Part shown: positions 6,560 to 14,946 of the stretch, one piece after another
How the letters are laid out: the number at the start of each line of letters is the position of its first letter
Position numbering within the stretch: the stretch's first letter is position 1
Source: JBBCJT01 sp037190665
GTDB lineage: Bacteria; Pseudomonadota; Alphaproteobacteria; Acetobacterales; Acetobacteraceae
Direction of reading: 5' to 3'
Assembly (NCBI GenBank): GCA_037190665.1
Contig: JBBCJT010000169.1
Coordinates: 1 to 17,241 of the forward strand
DNA length: 17,241 nt
Notes under the pieces: generated by a model
Seen by the model: the letters and a program-made list of their open reading frames with translations, nothing else
What the model was told of the DNA's origin: nothing
The model's database searches: none
Position numbers and translations under genes: made by a program

Positions 6560-7681
6560 CTACCTGTCTTCCTGCCGCGCCTTGCCCACCCCGCCGCCGA
6601 AGGCGAGTTTCCACCACGGCGGCATGAAGCTCAGCTTGGCGAGATCGACGGTGAACATGAACCCGGTGCCCTTCGGGGTCTTGTCCTCGAACCCCGGCAC
6701 GGACTTCATCGACGTTATCGTCTGCCCGTCGGGTCCGGTGTAGCTCTCGCGATAGGGAGGCAGGCCGATGCCCGTGCCGGCCTTCAGGTTGAACCCCTCG
6801 AAGATGGTGAAGTTCGCGTTCAGCCCGGACAGCGAGACGTTGTCCGTCAGCGGGTCGATGTCGAGGCCGAGGTCGAGCTTCAGCGACATCTTCGGCATCC
6901 AGCTGAACTTCTCCTGGCCGAGCTTCAGCAGGTCGGTCGCGTCGAGGCCGAACTTCAGCTTCAGCGGCTTGTCCTTTTCCGCCAGCGTGAAACTGAACTC
7001 GGACAGCGTCGCGTAGGGCACGAAGCTGGTCCAGGGGATGAGGTTGGTGCCCGACAGCAGCTCGCGTCCCTCGGGGCTGGAGAGCAGCGAGCCCAGCCCC
7101 AGCCCGTAGGTGACCGCGCCGAAGCTGATCACCGCGCCCTTCTCGCCGCCAGACAGCTTGCCCCACTCGCCCTCGGCCTTCTTCTTCAGCGGGTCGAGGA
7201 TGACCTTCTTGACCTTCTCGTTGTCCTTGGCCTTCTCCGCCACCGTCTTCAGCCCCTCGGTGACGGGGTCGGGTTTCTCCTCCTCCTCCTTCTTCGCCTC
7301 GGCCGGCGCGCCGTCGTCGAGCTGGATCGCGGGGCCGGCGGCGCCCTGCTGCAGCACGTGCGCGATCTCGTGCGCGAGCGTCGTGCGGCGATCCGTCACG
7401 CCGGCGCCGAGCCCGACATCGCGCCCGGCCGCGAAGGCGCGCGCGCCCATGCGCGCGGCGGCGCCCGCCGCGTGCGGACCTTCGTGCAGCCGCACGTCGG
7501 ACAGGTCGGCGCCGAAGCGGCGTTCAAAGTAATGCCGGTCGGCCGTGGGCAGCCGCGCGCCCTCGCCGAGGCCGAGCGTGGCCGGGGCGCGCGCACGCGG
7601 CACGCTGCCATGGGTGGGCGCGACGCCCTTGCGCGCCTGCGCCTCGGCGGTCCGGTCACGGCGGATGCGCATGCCTCTCAT
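6560..7681 (-). CDS. DUF4157 (eCIS core) protein, candidate eCIS-associated effector
   Basis: The 373-residue protein has no signal peptide. Residues about 42-115 form the DUF4157 domain: ARLPTADRHYFERRFGADLS, VRLHEGPHA, ARAFAAGRDV and the zinc-protease-like motif TLAHEIAHVLQQG, with HEIAH at 104-108. A charged linker (AKKEEEEKPDP, 129-139) and a lysine-rich helical stretch (143-172) follow. Next is a hydrophobic glycine-rich segment (182-201) and then a C-terminal half (about 225-366) of short alternating hydrophobic/polar strands such as KLKFGLDA and MSLKLDLGLDID. DUF4157 proteins are a hallmark of extracellular contractile injection systems and often carry toxin domains behind the core. 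The start overlaps the ATPase stop as ATGA. The C-terminal domain is not recognised; the strand pattern suggests a beta-rich fold. Confidence 0.85.
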   Translation of the reverse strand: MRGMRIRRDRTAEAQARKGVAPTHGSVPRARAPATLGLGEGARLPTADRHYFERRFGADLSDVRLHEGPHAAGAAARMGARAFAAGRDVGLGAGVTDRRTTLAHEIAHVLQQGAAGPAIQLDDGAPAEAKKEEEEKPDPVTEGLKTVAEKAKDNEKVKKVILDPLKKKAEGEWGKLSGGEKGAVISFGAVTYGLGLGSLLSSPEGRELLSGTNLIPWTSFVPYATLSEFSFTLAEKDKPLKLKFGLDATDLLKLGQEKFSWMPKMSLKLDLGLDIDPLTDNVSLSGLNANFTIFEGFNLKAGTGIGLPPYRESYTGPDGQTITSMKSVPGFEDKTPKGTGFMFTVDLAKLSFMPPWWKLAFGGGVGKARQEDR

Positions 7682-9471
7682 GGTCCATGTGCCGCGAACG
7701 GGCGGCCCTTCTTGGCGAACTCCTCGGCGATGGCGGCGTCCAGATGCGTGCGGCTGATCTTCTCGTCCGCATCGGCGGCATCATACGCCGCACTCAGCGC
7801 CGCGTTGCGGATTTCGCCGCCGGTCAGTTCGTGCACGGCGAGCAGCGCGGGATCGACGCCCTTCGCCAGATGCTTCTTCGGCAGGTGCAGCTTCCAGATC
7901 GCCGTGCGTGCGGCCACATCGGGCCGGGCGAAGGGGATCACGAGGTCGAAGCGGCGCAGGAACGCCTCGTCCACCCCGCGGCTGAGATTGGTGGCGAGCA
8001 GGGCGATCCCCTCGAACCGTTCCAGCCGTTGCAGCAGGTAGGCGACCTCGATGTTGGCGTAGCGGTCGTGCGCGTCCTGCACATCCGTCCGCTTGCCGAA
8101 CAGCGCGTCGGCCTCGTCGAAGAACAGCAGCGCGGCGAACCCCTCTGCGGCGGCGAACAGCGCTTCGAGCTGCTTCTCCGTCTCGCCGATGTACTTCGAC
8201 ACCACGCGGGAGAGGTCGGCGGTCAGCAGCGGCAGATCGAGCCGTGCGGCGACGGCCTCGGCCGCGAGCGTCTTGCCGGTGCCGCTCTCGCCGGTCAGCA
8301 GCGCGGCCACCGCGCCGCCGGCATGCGGCACGCCCCAGGCATCGCGCACCCGCGCGCGGCGGTGCATGCGGCGCAGCAGCCCCTCCAGCCGCTGCCGGGT
8401 CAGCGCGTCCACCACCAGCCGGTCCCAGACCGGATCGGGGCGGCGGATGGTGGCGAAGCCGGGAACCTTGGGCACGGCGGCGGCCAGCGAGGCGGTGCCG
8501 CGCTTCGCGACGCGTGCGACGTCCTCGGGTGCCAGCCAGGTGCGCACCGACAACGCCTGCGCCTCGTCCTCCTTCAGTCCCGCCGCGCGCCAGGCGGCGT
8601 CCAGTTCCGCGGTGGCGGGCGGCGGCACGGTGATGCGCGGCAACGCGCCGCTGCCCGCCTCGGGGCCCATGACCAGCAGCAGCGGCGCCGCGAGATCGCT
8701 CGGCGGCGGTGCCGAGGCGGCGAGCGCCACCGCCCCGCCCATCGCCGCGCCGATCAGCGCCGCTTCGGCCCAGGGCGGATCGCCCGGCCCGTGCTCGATC
8801 CACGCCACCGCGCCGGCCAGCGCGACGGCGGCCTCGGCACGGACGGGATCGGCGGTGGCCACGGCGAGCGCGGGGGCATCGGGTCTGGCGATCCAGGCGG
8901 CGATGGCGCGCGCGGCGGCGGCGAGGTTGTCGGGCGGCGCGGCGGGGATGCGCGGGGGGCGCACGCGCCACGCGCCGGCCGTCTCGGGCAGGGCGCCGTC
9001 GAGCCCCGCGAGCAATGCCGGGGTGGGGTCGAGCAGGCGTTCGCCCGGCGCGGCGAAGGGGTCGGACGTGCGCATCAGCCCGGCGCGCCACAGTGGCGTC
9101 TCCCGCAGCGCGCGGCGCAGCGCGGCGGCATCGTGCGCCTCCGGCAGCAACAGCCGCGCTGCGAAGCCGGCGGTGGCGCGGCGCAGGCCGGTCGCGGCCA
9201 GCACCGCCGCGCCGGCGCGGTCGTCGAGCGCGGTGAGCGCGGCGAGGCCCAGCAGGTCGAGGTCGAAGGCCGACAGCCGCGCCGCGTGCGCCATGCGCGC
9301 CAGGGGGGTGGCCCGGGTCACGGACAGCCGTGCCATCAGCGCCCCGGCCATCGCAGCGATGTCGCCGCCGCCCGGGCCGGCATCGGGCAGGCGAAGCGCG
9401 AGACGGGCCGCGGCGAGCGCGAGCAGCGCGTCCGTGTCGGTGCCGGTGATCGGGGGCTGGCGGCGGCTCAT
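7678..9471 (-). CDS. eCIS AAA+ ATPase (Afp15/Pvc15-like)
   Basis: The 597-residue protein has an alanine-rich N-terminal region of about 340 residues without recognisable motifs. A single C-terminal AAA+ module follows: Walker A GESGTGKT (394-401), Walker B LLFFDEADALFG (449-459), sensor 1 in LLATNLS (N495), arginine-finger region FLRRFD (504-509) and sensor 2 in GGEIRNA (R555). One such AAA+ protein is a constant component of extracellular contractile injection systems, where it is thought to act in assembly or cargo handling. It overlaps the DUF4157 gene by 4 nt (ATGA) and sits after the tape-measure gene, the usual neighbourhood for Afp15. The ATPase call is secure; the eCIS role follows from context. 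Confidence 0.9.
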   Translation of the reverse strand: MSRRQPPITGTDTDALLALAAARLALRLPDAGPGGGDIAAMAGALMARLSVTRATPLARMAHAARLSAFDLDLLGLAALTALDDRAGAAVLAATGLRRATAGFAARLLLPEAHDAAALRRALRETPLWRAGLMRTSDPFAAPGERLLDPTPALLAGLDGALPETAGAWRVRPPRIPAAPPDNLAAAARAIAAWIARPDAPALAVATADPVRAEAAVALAGAVAWIEHGPGDPPWAEAALIGAAMGGAVALAASAPPPSDLAAPLLLVMGPEAGSGALPRITVPPPATAELDAAWRAAGLKEDEAQALSVRTWLAPEDVARVAKRGTASLAAAVPKVPGFATIRRPDPVWDRLVVDALTRQRLEGLLRRMHRRARVRDAWGVPHAGGAVAALLTGESGTGKTLAAEAVAARLDLPLLTADLSRVVSKYIGETEKQLEALFAAAEGFAALLFFDEADALFGKRTDVQDAHDRYANIEVAYLLQRLERFEGIALLATNLSRGVDEAFLRRFDLVIPFARPDVAARTAIWKLHLPKKHLAKGVDPALLAVHELTGGEIRNAALSAAYDAADADEKISRTHLDAAIAEEFAKKGRPFAAHGP

Positions 9472-9653
9472 GCGGCGACCCGTCCGGGGGCGAGCGTAGC
9501 GGGGCGGCGCACGGCGCGTGCAAGGACGCTGCGCGCCGCGATGCGGCGGCCCCGTGCGGGGCCGTCCTTGACCCGCCGCACGCCGCCCCGCCTGCAGGCG
9601 GTGCAGGGACGGGACGAGGAACGGGCGCTCGGTCCGAACAAGGAACGGGTCAT
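9468..9653 (-). CDS. Possible 61-residue arginine-rich protein between tape measure and ATPase
   Basis: An ORF begins MTRSLFGPSARSSSRPCTAC and spans the gap between the tape-measure and ATPase genes exactly. Its ATG overlaps the upstream TGA as ATGA (9650-9653), and its own TGA overlaps the ATPase ATG as ATGA (9468-9471). The same 4-nt junction joins two other gene pairs of this operon. The product has 15 arginines and one acidic residue, a CTAC pair of cysteines and no signal peptide. About five in six codons end in G or C. Against it, arginine-rich frames are common in random GC-rich DNA, and an inverted repeat lies inside it. I recognise no family. It could be a true small eCIS gene or only a ribosome bridge for coupling. 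Confidence 0.42.
   Translation of the reverse strand: MTRSLFGPSARSSSRPCTACRRGGVRRVKDGPARGRRIAARSVLARAVRRPATLAPGRVAA
9501..9589. repeat. Imperfect inverted repeat with nested hairpin
   Basis: Arms at 9501-9527 (starting GGGGCGGCGCACGGCG) and 9564-9589 are near-complementary. Within the gap is a perfect 7-bp stem (9547-9553 with 9558-9564, CGGCCCC/GGGGCCG, GTGC loop), which shares its last base with the right arm. It lies between the tape-measure and ATPase genes. It could attenuate transcription or modulate coupling, but no function is demonstrated. Confidence 0.5.
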
Positions 9654-11023
9654 GGTGCCGGCCCGAAGACGAAGCGGAGGGTGCGGCCGAGCCATGGGAC
9701 GAAGCCGGGATCCCGGTCCCAGCCGAGGCGGCGCAGCGTCAGGTCGGCGGCCTCGTGCGGCCAGAGGATGGCGGCGCCGCCCGGTTCGGGCAGCAGGCGG
9801 CCGGTGCGGAGCAGCAGCCGGCCGAGCGGCGTGTCGGTCGGCGAGAGCGTGCCGAAGATGCGGCGCGGCGCGCCGGGTGCCCAGTCGATGTCCTCGGGGA
9901 TCAGGGCGGCGAGCATGTCGGCGGCGTCCGTGTCCCGCGGTCCGGTGGCGATCGCGCCGGCGGGAAGCGGCAGGGGGGCGAGCAGGTCGAGCAGGGGGCG
10001 CTCGCGTTCCAGCGCCCGTGCGCGTCCGGCGGGGGGCAGGGGGGCGAGCACACGGTCCAGCAGGGCCAGCACGGCGGGCCGGAAGCGGTCGGCGAGCGTG
10101 TCGGCGGCGAACAGCGTGGCGGCGGGGGCAAGCAGCAGCAAAGAGCCGGCGGCATCGGTCTCCACGGCGACGGGGACTTCGGTCGCCAGTGGCGACGGCG
10201 TTGCGTCCGCCGGTGCGCGCGCGGAGGGCAGGCGCGGTGATGCTGCCTCGCGCGCCGCGAGCAGGCGGGCGGCGAGCAGCCATGGCAGCCGTCGTGTGGC
10301 GTCCAGCTGTCGCCAGAGCGCGAGGGCCGTGGCGTCGAGCATGGCGGCCACCAGAGCATCGCCTTCCAAGGCCGCATCGCCGGTTGTCGCGGCGTCGGTC
10401 GTGCCGGTGGGCGGCATCGCCATGCTGTCCGGCAAGGCGGCTGCGAGCAGCCGCGACAGGGCGGAGGCGGTGGCGCCATCCACTATGCTCAACGCGCGTG
10501 CGTCCTGCCGTGCGATGGCGCGCAGGGTCGCGGCTGCCTCGTGCGGGTCCTCGCGCGCCAGTTCGCACAGCAGCGCGGCAGGGCTGGGCAGGTGAGGACT
10601 ACCTTCACCTGTCGTGCCCCCTGTCAGCGCCGAGGCGGCCCACCATGCATCCGGCAGGCCCGCGGCGCGGCGCAGCAGATGCGCGCGGATCGCCTCGGCA
10701 CGGCTTGCGAACACCGCCACCGTCGCGTCGTCGCGTGCGTCGCCGGCAGGGGCGTCCGCCCATGCCGCATGCAGCGCCTCCGCCGCGCCTCGCGCCCATG
10801 CGGAGGCGAGTGCTGCGGGCGAGACCTCGCCCGTCACCCGCAACCCCAGCGCCAGGCGGCGCACCACCACGATGCTGCGCGCCGGTAGTCCGCCCAAGGC
10901 GCCGTCGAGTGCATCAGCCAGCAACGGCCGCGCCGACTCCACAGCCGCGGCGAGGCTGCGCGCCGCCGTCTCGTCAGGGGCGGCGATGCGGAACGCGGCG
11001 CGACGGAGGCGCAGCGTGCTCAC
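9650..11023 (-). CDS. Contractile injection system tape-measure-family protein (CIS_TMP-like)
   Basis: The 457-residue alanine/arginine-rich protein starts at GTG (11021-11023), 12 nt after the preceding gene. The N-terminal 90 residues follow the pattern of the contractile-injection tape-measure family: an opening strand LRLRRAAFRI, a helix with SLAAAVESARPLLADALDGA, then SIVVVRRLALGLRVTGEVSP and a helix beginning AALASAWARGAAEALHAAW. This recalls the conserved 'basic strand, LD-rich helix, I-x-R-L-x-L-x-L-G' opening. The rest is low-complexity helical sequence. Its place directly before an AAA+ ATPase, as Afp14 precedes Afp15, supports the call. The family would set sheath length in a phage-tail-like particle. 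The sequence is diverged and the start codon uncertain. Confidence 0.65.
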   Translation of the reverse strand: MSTLRLRRAAFRIAAPDETAARSLAAAVESARPLLADALDGALGGLPARSIVVVRRLALGLRVTGEVSPAALASAWARGAAEALHAAWADAPAGDARDDATVAVFASRAEAIRAHLLRRAAGLPDAWWAASALTGGTTGEGSPHLPSPAALLCELAREDPHEAAATLRAIARQDARALSIVDGATASALSRLLAAALPDSMAMPPTGTTDAATTGDAALEGDALVAAMLDATALALWRQLDATRRLPWLLAARLLAAREAASPRLPSARAPADATPSPLATEVPVAVETDAAGSLLLLAPAATLFAADTLADRFRPAVLALLDRVLAPLPPAGRARALERERPLLDLLAPLPLPAGAIATGPRDTDAADMLAALIPEDIDWAPGAPRRIFGTLSPTDTPLGRLLLRTGRLLPEPGGAAILWPHEAADLTLRRLGWDRDPGFVPWLGRTLRFVFGPAP

Positions 11024-11035
11024 GCCGCCCGCCGC

Positions 11036-13798
11036 TCAGGTGCGCCGCGTCAGCGCCGACAGCGCGATCGCGCCCGCCTGCTGCTTGCCGGCCGCGCGCA
11101 CCAGCGTCTCGGCGCGGGTGAGCTGTGCGGTGGCGACCGCATCGCCGGTCGTTTCCGCCTTCACCCGTGCGACCGCCTTCTCGGCATCACCGCCTTCCGC
11201 CGCGAGTGCGACGGCGAGCTTCTCCTGCAACTCGGCCGAGGGCGGAGCGGCGACGACTTCCTCCGCCGCCTTCGCCGCTTCCTCCTTCTGCGCGGCGAGC
11301 GCGGCGCGGAGCGCGGTGAGGTTAGCCTCGCCACCCACGGCGCGCGCGGCCTCCGCCTCCGGCTTGGCGAGCACTTCCTTCACCGAGATATCGGCCGGCG
11401 CGCCGGCCACGAGGTCCGACGCCGGCCGCTCGTTCGCCGCCGCCGCGACAGCGCCATACAGCCGGGCGGCGTTGGGGTCGGCAAAGATGCGCACGTCCCC
11501 CTGCGGCGCGGCCACCGCGATCTGCGGACGCTTCGCCGCTTCGGTCCGGATCACGGACAGGCTGGTTTCCGCGGCCTCCGGCGGCTGCACGGCAGTCAGC
11601 ACCTGCGCGACCTGGAAGCCCGGCAGTTCGGCCGCGAAGGAATCCGACACGCGCTCCAGCGCCACGCGGCGGCGTTCGGTCGCGTCCGGGATCTGCGTGG
11701 CGAGCTGCGCATCCTGCGCCTGCACCGCGGCGGCGAACTGCTCCTGCCGCGCGGCGACCTGAAGGTCCGGCACCGCGGCCACCGCGGCGCGCGCCACCGT
11801 GGTGCGGACTTCCGGCTGCGCCAGCGCCGCATCGACCATCGCGCGCTTCTCCAGCGGCTGCGCCTGATAGGCGGCGCGGATGTCGGCGGTGGTGGCGATG
11901 CCGTTGGCCGCGCGCCCGTTCGCGTTGTCGCGGACCTGCTGCGCCAGTTCGAACAGCGCCTGCAGCACCTCCAGCAGCACGAACAGGATGTCGAGCAGCA
12001 CCATCCGCTGCTTGACGTAGACGGCGACATGGCGGGGCAGCATGTCGAGCACGCGCCGCGCCGCGGCTCCCGCGAGCACGGCCGCCTGCTGGGACGGCAG
12101 CGCGCCGCCGGTCCAGGCGGCCGCCGCCGCCGCATCCTCGTCGAGCACGCCCAGGATCGGCTGCGGCCGCGACAGGCCCTGCAACGGGACGACGATCTTC
12201 ACGATCTCGACGCGGCGGTTCACCAGATCGTCGAGCCCGACCTGCTGCAGCGCGCGGGCGATGGCGAGCAGGATGTTGTTCCCCTCGATGGTGGATGCGC
12301 GGCGCAGCGGCGGGGCGGCGATGCGCACCGGGTCCTTGTCGAACACGTTCGACAGATCCTCGAGGATGTCGTCGTCGTGCAGCGCCACCGTGGCGTAGGC
12401 GAGCACGTTCGTGTTCGCGAAGTACGTGCGCGCCTGCCGCACCGCCTCGGCCACGTAGGGGCTGGCGAAGGCATCGACCGATCCGCCGGCGCGCACGATC
12501 GCATCGAGCAGCGGCACGCCGGTGCTGCCTTCGCGCGACGGCCGCGCGGGCGACAGCGGCAGGAAGCCGATCGGCGGAATGTGGCGGAAGCCGCGTTGCA
12601 GCAGGCTCAGCGTCTGCGGCCGGTCCGATTGCGAGTTCGGCGCCTTCAGCAGCGGTTCCACCCGCAGGCTTTCGGCCAGCATCTGCTGGAACTGGTGCAT
12701 CCGCGCCCAGCTCGCTGCGCGCGGCGGTGCGCCGAAGTTGATGCGGTGATGATCCTCGGCGGGCGAGGCGCAGATGCCGCGGCGCGGCACCCAGGAATCC
12801 ATGAACAGCGCGGAGCCGTCCTGGCCGAGGAAGACCATCGCGAGCGCCACCGTTCCCGCCTCGTGCCTTCCCGGCCGATGCGGATCGCCCCAGCCGTTGT
12901 CGAGCGCGAAGGGCGGGTCCCAGCGGCGGAACAGCGGATGCTCGAACACGTCGAAGAAATACGCGGACAGCATCCCGCGCAGGTCCCAGGCGGTGCGCGC
13001 CTCGGGTCCTTCCGGTATCTCCACCGGGAAGCGGGCAAGCGACAGGCCGAACCCGCCGCGCCAGAAATCGGCCTGGCAGGCGATGTTGTCCGGCGCCGCA
13101 CAGGCCTGCCCGGCGATGCGTGCCTCGCCCTCCGGCGTCTCACCCGCCTCGATCACCAGCAGATAGGGACCCGGTCGCGCGGACGCGCCGCCGCCGGTAG
13201 GGCCCGTGGGATCGTCGGCGAGGCAGACGCAGGGCGAGAACTCGGTCTTCACCGGCACCACGCGGCGCGGCCGCTTCACCGCCTCCGCCACCAGATCGGC
13301 GAGGCGGAAGCGGAAGGGCCGTGCGACTAGGATCGGCCGGCCGGCCATGTCGAAGGCAAGACCTTCGGACAGTTCGATCTCCGCCTGCGCCGGCAGCCCG
13401 CCGGTGCGCGGCAGCGGCTGCGGCGGGCCTTCGATGACGATGCCCGGCCAGACCGGCGTCGCGTTCAGCCCGCTGGCGCGCAGCCCCAGCCCCCAGGCCA
13501 CGCCCGGCATGTGCGCCTGCGCGAGCAGCCGGGCGCGCGCGTCGGTGTAGGCATCCTGCCGGCGCAGCGCCTCGGCGGTCAGGAAGCGGCCGTTGAACCA
13601 GTTGGTCCGCGCGAGGTCGTTCTCGCCCCGCGCATCGCCGGCCGGCGCTTCGGGGAAGCCGTCGTCGGGAACGCGGCCGACGATCTTCAGCAGCTCGTCC
13701 AGCGCCGAGCTGCGCTTGGGATTGACGGCCGCCTTGGCGAGCGCGCGCAGGATCGCCGCATCGGCGGAGACCTCGCTCGTCGTGACCTTCTGCTGCAT
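11036..13798 (-). CDS. eCIS baseplate-associated protein with long helical tail (paralogue A)
   Basis: This 920-residue protein has no signal peptide. Residues about 62-170 form a module shared with the next upstream gene: LARTNWFNGRFLTAEALRRQ, then an R-A-R-L helix, GVAWGLGL, and GLAFDMAGRPILVAR. The middle (170-560) is mixed, with aromatic-rich stretches. From about 590 to 920 it becomes alanine-, glutamine- and glutamate-rich and helical, including a hydrophobic segment MVLLDILFVLLEVLQALFEL and probable coiled coil (AALAAQKEEAAKAAEEVV). I know the NWFNGRFLTAE-type opening from uncharacterised proteins encoded among phage-tail-like clusters, so a structural baseplate or peripheral particle role is inferred. 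GGAG precedes the ATG. Neighbouring genes on both sides are about 11 nt away, indicating one operon. The exact function is unknown. Confidence 0.7.
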   Translation of the reverse strand: MQQKVTTSEVSADAAILRALAKAAVNPKRSSALDELLKIVGRVPDDGFPEAPAGDARGENDLARTNWFNGRFLTAEALRRQDAYTDARARLLAQAHMPGVAWGLGLRASGLNATPVWPGIVIEGPPQPLPRTGGLPAQAEIELSEGLAFDMAGRPILVARPFRFRLADLVAEAVKRPRRVVPVKTEFSPCVCLADDPTGPTGGGASARPGPYLLVIEAGETPEGEARIAGQACAAPDNIACQADFWRGGFGLSLARFPVEIPEGPEARTAWDLRGMLSAYFFDVFEHPLFRRWDPPFALDNGWGDPHRPGRHEAGTVALAMVFLGQDGSALFMDSWVPRRGICASPAEDHHRINFGAPPRAASWARMHQFQQMLAESLRVEPLLKAPNSQSDRPQTLSLLQRGFRHIPPIGFLPLSPARPSREGSTGVPLLDAIVRAGGSVDAFASPYVAEAVRQARTYFANTNVLAYATVALHDDDILEDLSNVFDKDPVRIAAPPLRRASTIEGNNILLAIARALQQVGLDDLVNRRVEIVKIVVPLQGLSRPQPILGVLDEDAAAAAAWTGGALPSQQAAVLAGAAARRVLDMLPRHVAVYVKQRMVLLDILFVLLEVLQALFELAQQVRDNANGRAANGIATTADIRAAYQAQPLEKRAMVDAALAQPEVRTTVARAAVAAVPDLQVAARQEQFAAAVQAQDAQLATQIPDATERRRVALERVSDSFAAELPGFQVAQVLTAVQPPEAAETSLSVIRTEAAKRPQIAVAAPQGDVRIFADPNAARLYGAVAAAANERPASDLVAGAPADISVKEVLAKPEAEAARAVGGEANLTALRAALAAQKEEAAKAAEEVVAAPPSAELQEKLAVALAAEGGDAEKAVARVKAETTGDAVATAQLTRAETLVRAAGKQQAGAIALSALTRRT

Positions 13799-13809
13799 GG
13801 CGCGGCTCC

Positions 13810-14946
13810 TCAGACGGGCGGGGTGAAGCGGGCGACGGGGGAAGCAGGCGGCGCGAGCGGTGCGCCGTCTTCCGACAGCACCGGACCGGCGCCGGTCTCC
13901 AGTACGACCTGATAGGTGGTCTCCGCGGTCCAGCCGGGATCGACGCGGAGCAGGATGCGCGAGCCATCCACGCTGACCGTCGGCGTTTCCGCCACCCAGC
14001 CCGCGCCGGCATCGAAGCGCAGCAGCCGTGCCGAGGTATCGGTGACGGAGACGGGATCGGGCGGGGCCGACAGCGTGACGGCGACGACGGTGGCGGTGTC
14101 GTCCTGCGCCGCCTCCACGCTTTCCACGCGGAACGATGCCGCCCCGCCCGCGCCGTTCAGCCGCGTGGCGAAGACGGTCTCGGCGATGTCCTGCACCGCC
14201 GGCAACAGCGCGCGCACGGCGTTGTCCACGGAGAGCACATGCACGGTCTCGCCCAGCATCTCGAACTCGACGGTGGCGAGCAGCAGCCCGGCATCCTCCG
14301 CGAGACCCCAGAAGCGGCCGAGATCGACCGGCGAGCTGGTGATGTGCGCCAGCAGCCGGGCGCGCAGGTCGGCGGGCGTTGTGCGCGCCGTCCAGTCGCG
14401 GTGAAGTTCGTGCGGATCGGCGGGAGCGGCGGCTTCGAGGCAGATGCGGTAGCTGTCCAGGATGCGCGCATAGGCTTCCGCGTCGCGCGCATCGCCGCAG
14501 GGCGGCGCGATGGCGGGGACGGGATCGGCCAGCGCGGCACGGTAGGACAGCACCACGAAGGCGCGACGGATGCCCTCATCCTCCGCGAGGTCGGCCCACA
14601 GCGGCGCGGCGTCGAGCCCGGTGACGTCGAGGCACACGCGGCGCGGCACGAACACCTCGCGGCCCAGCGCGTCGATAGCGATGCCGGGTTCGACGATGAG
14701 CTGCGATCCCGGCGGATCGGTCGTGTCGCGCGAGGACACGGCAAGCCCCCACACCGTGCCCATCCCGTGCAGCAGCGCGTTGCGCAGCCGCGCGCGCAGC
14801 AGGTGATACCGCTGCTCCTGCGCGAAATCCTCGGCCCCGAGCAACTGCCCGTCCGTGTAGCGGGTCCGGGCGAAGGGATCGCCGGGCAGGGCGGGGTCGG
14901 GGCCCTGTTCGGGGGCGAAGACGACAGGGGCGAGCGAGCCGCTCAT
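13810..14946 (-). CDS. eCIS baseplate-associated protein (paralogue B) with Ig-like C-terminus
   Basis: The 378-residue protein carries the shared module at about 26-110: ARTRYTDGQLLGAEDFAQEQ, RARLRNALLHGMGTVWGL, LIVEPGIAIDALGREVFVP. A middle region (110-265) contains a conserved-looking FVVLSYRA strand and a helix-rich part. The last 110 residues look like an Ig-like beta domain (SFRVESVEAAQDDTATVVAV, ILLRVDPGWTAETTYQVVLE). The ATG at 14946 has GGAGGT 7 nt upstream and overlaps the upstream gene's TGA as ATGA (14943-14946). Paralogy to the 920-residue neighbour suggests the two sit at equivalent places in the particle, perhaps baseplate or plug. I do not recognise a named family. Confidence 0.72.
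   Translation of the reverse strand: MSGSLAPVVFAPEQGPDPALPGDPFARTRYTDGQLLGAEDFAQEQRYHLLRARLRNALLHGMGTVWGLAVSSRDTTDPPGSQLIVEPGIAIDALGREVFVPRRVCLDVTGLDAAPLWADLAEDEGIRRAFVVLSYRAALADPVPAIAPPCGDARDAEAYARILDSYRICLEAAAPADPHELHRDWTARTTPADLRARLLAHITSSPVDLGRFWGLAEDAGLLLATVEFEMLGETVHVLSVDNAVRALLPAVQDIAETVFATRLNGAGGAASFRVESVEAAQDDTATVVAVTLSAPPDPVSVTDTSARLLRFDAGAGWVAETPTVSVDGSRILLRVDPGWTAETTYQVVLETGAGPVLSEDGAPLAPPASPVARFTPPV

Noticed and set aside
7687..11121. A very long plus-strand open frame of over 1100 codons
   Set aside because: It is antisense to the ATPase, the small ORF and the tape-measure gene. Its product is arginine/glycine/histidine-rich with no domain, as expected from shadow frames in GC-rich DNA, while the minus strand has complete AAA+ motifs.
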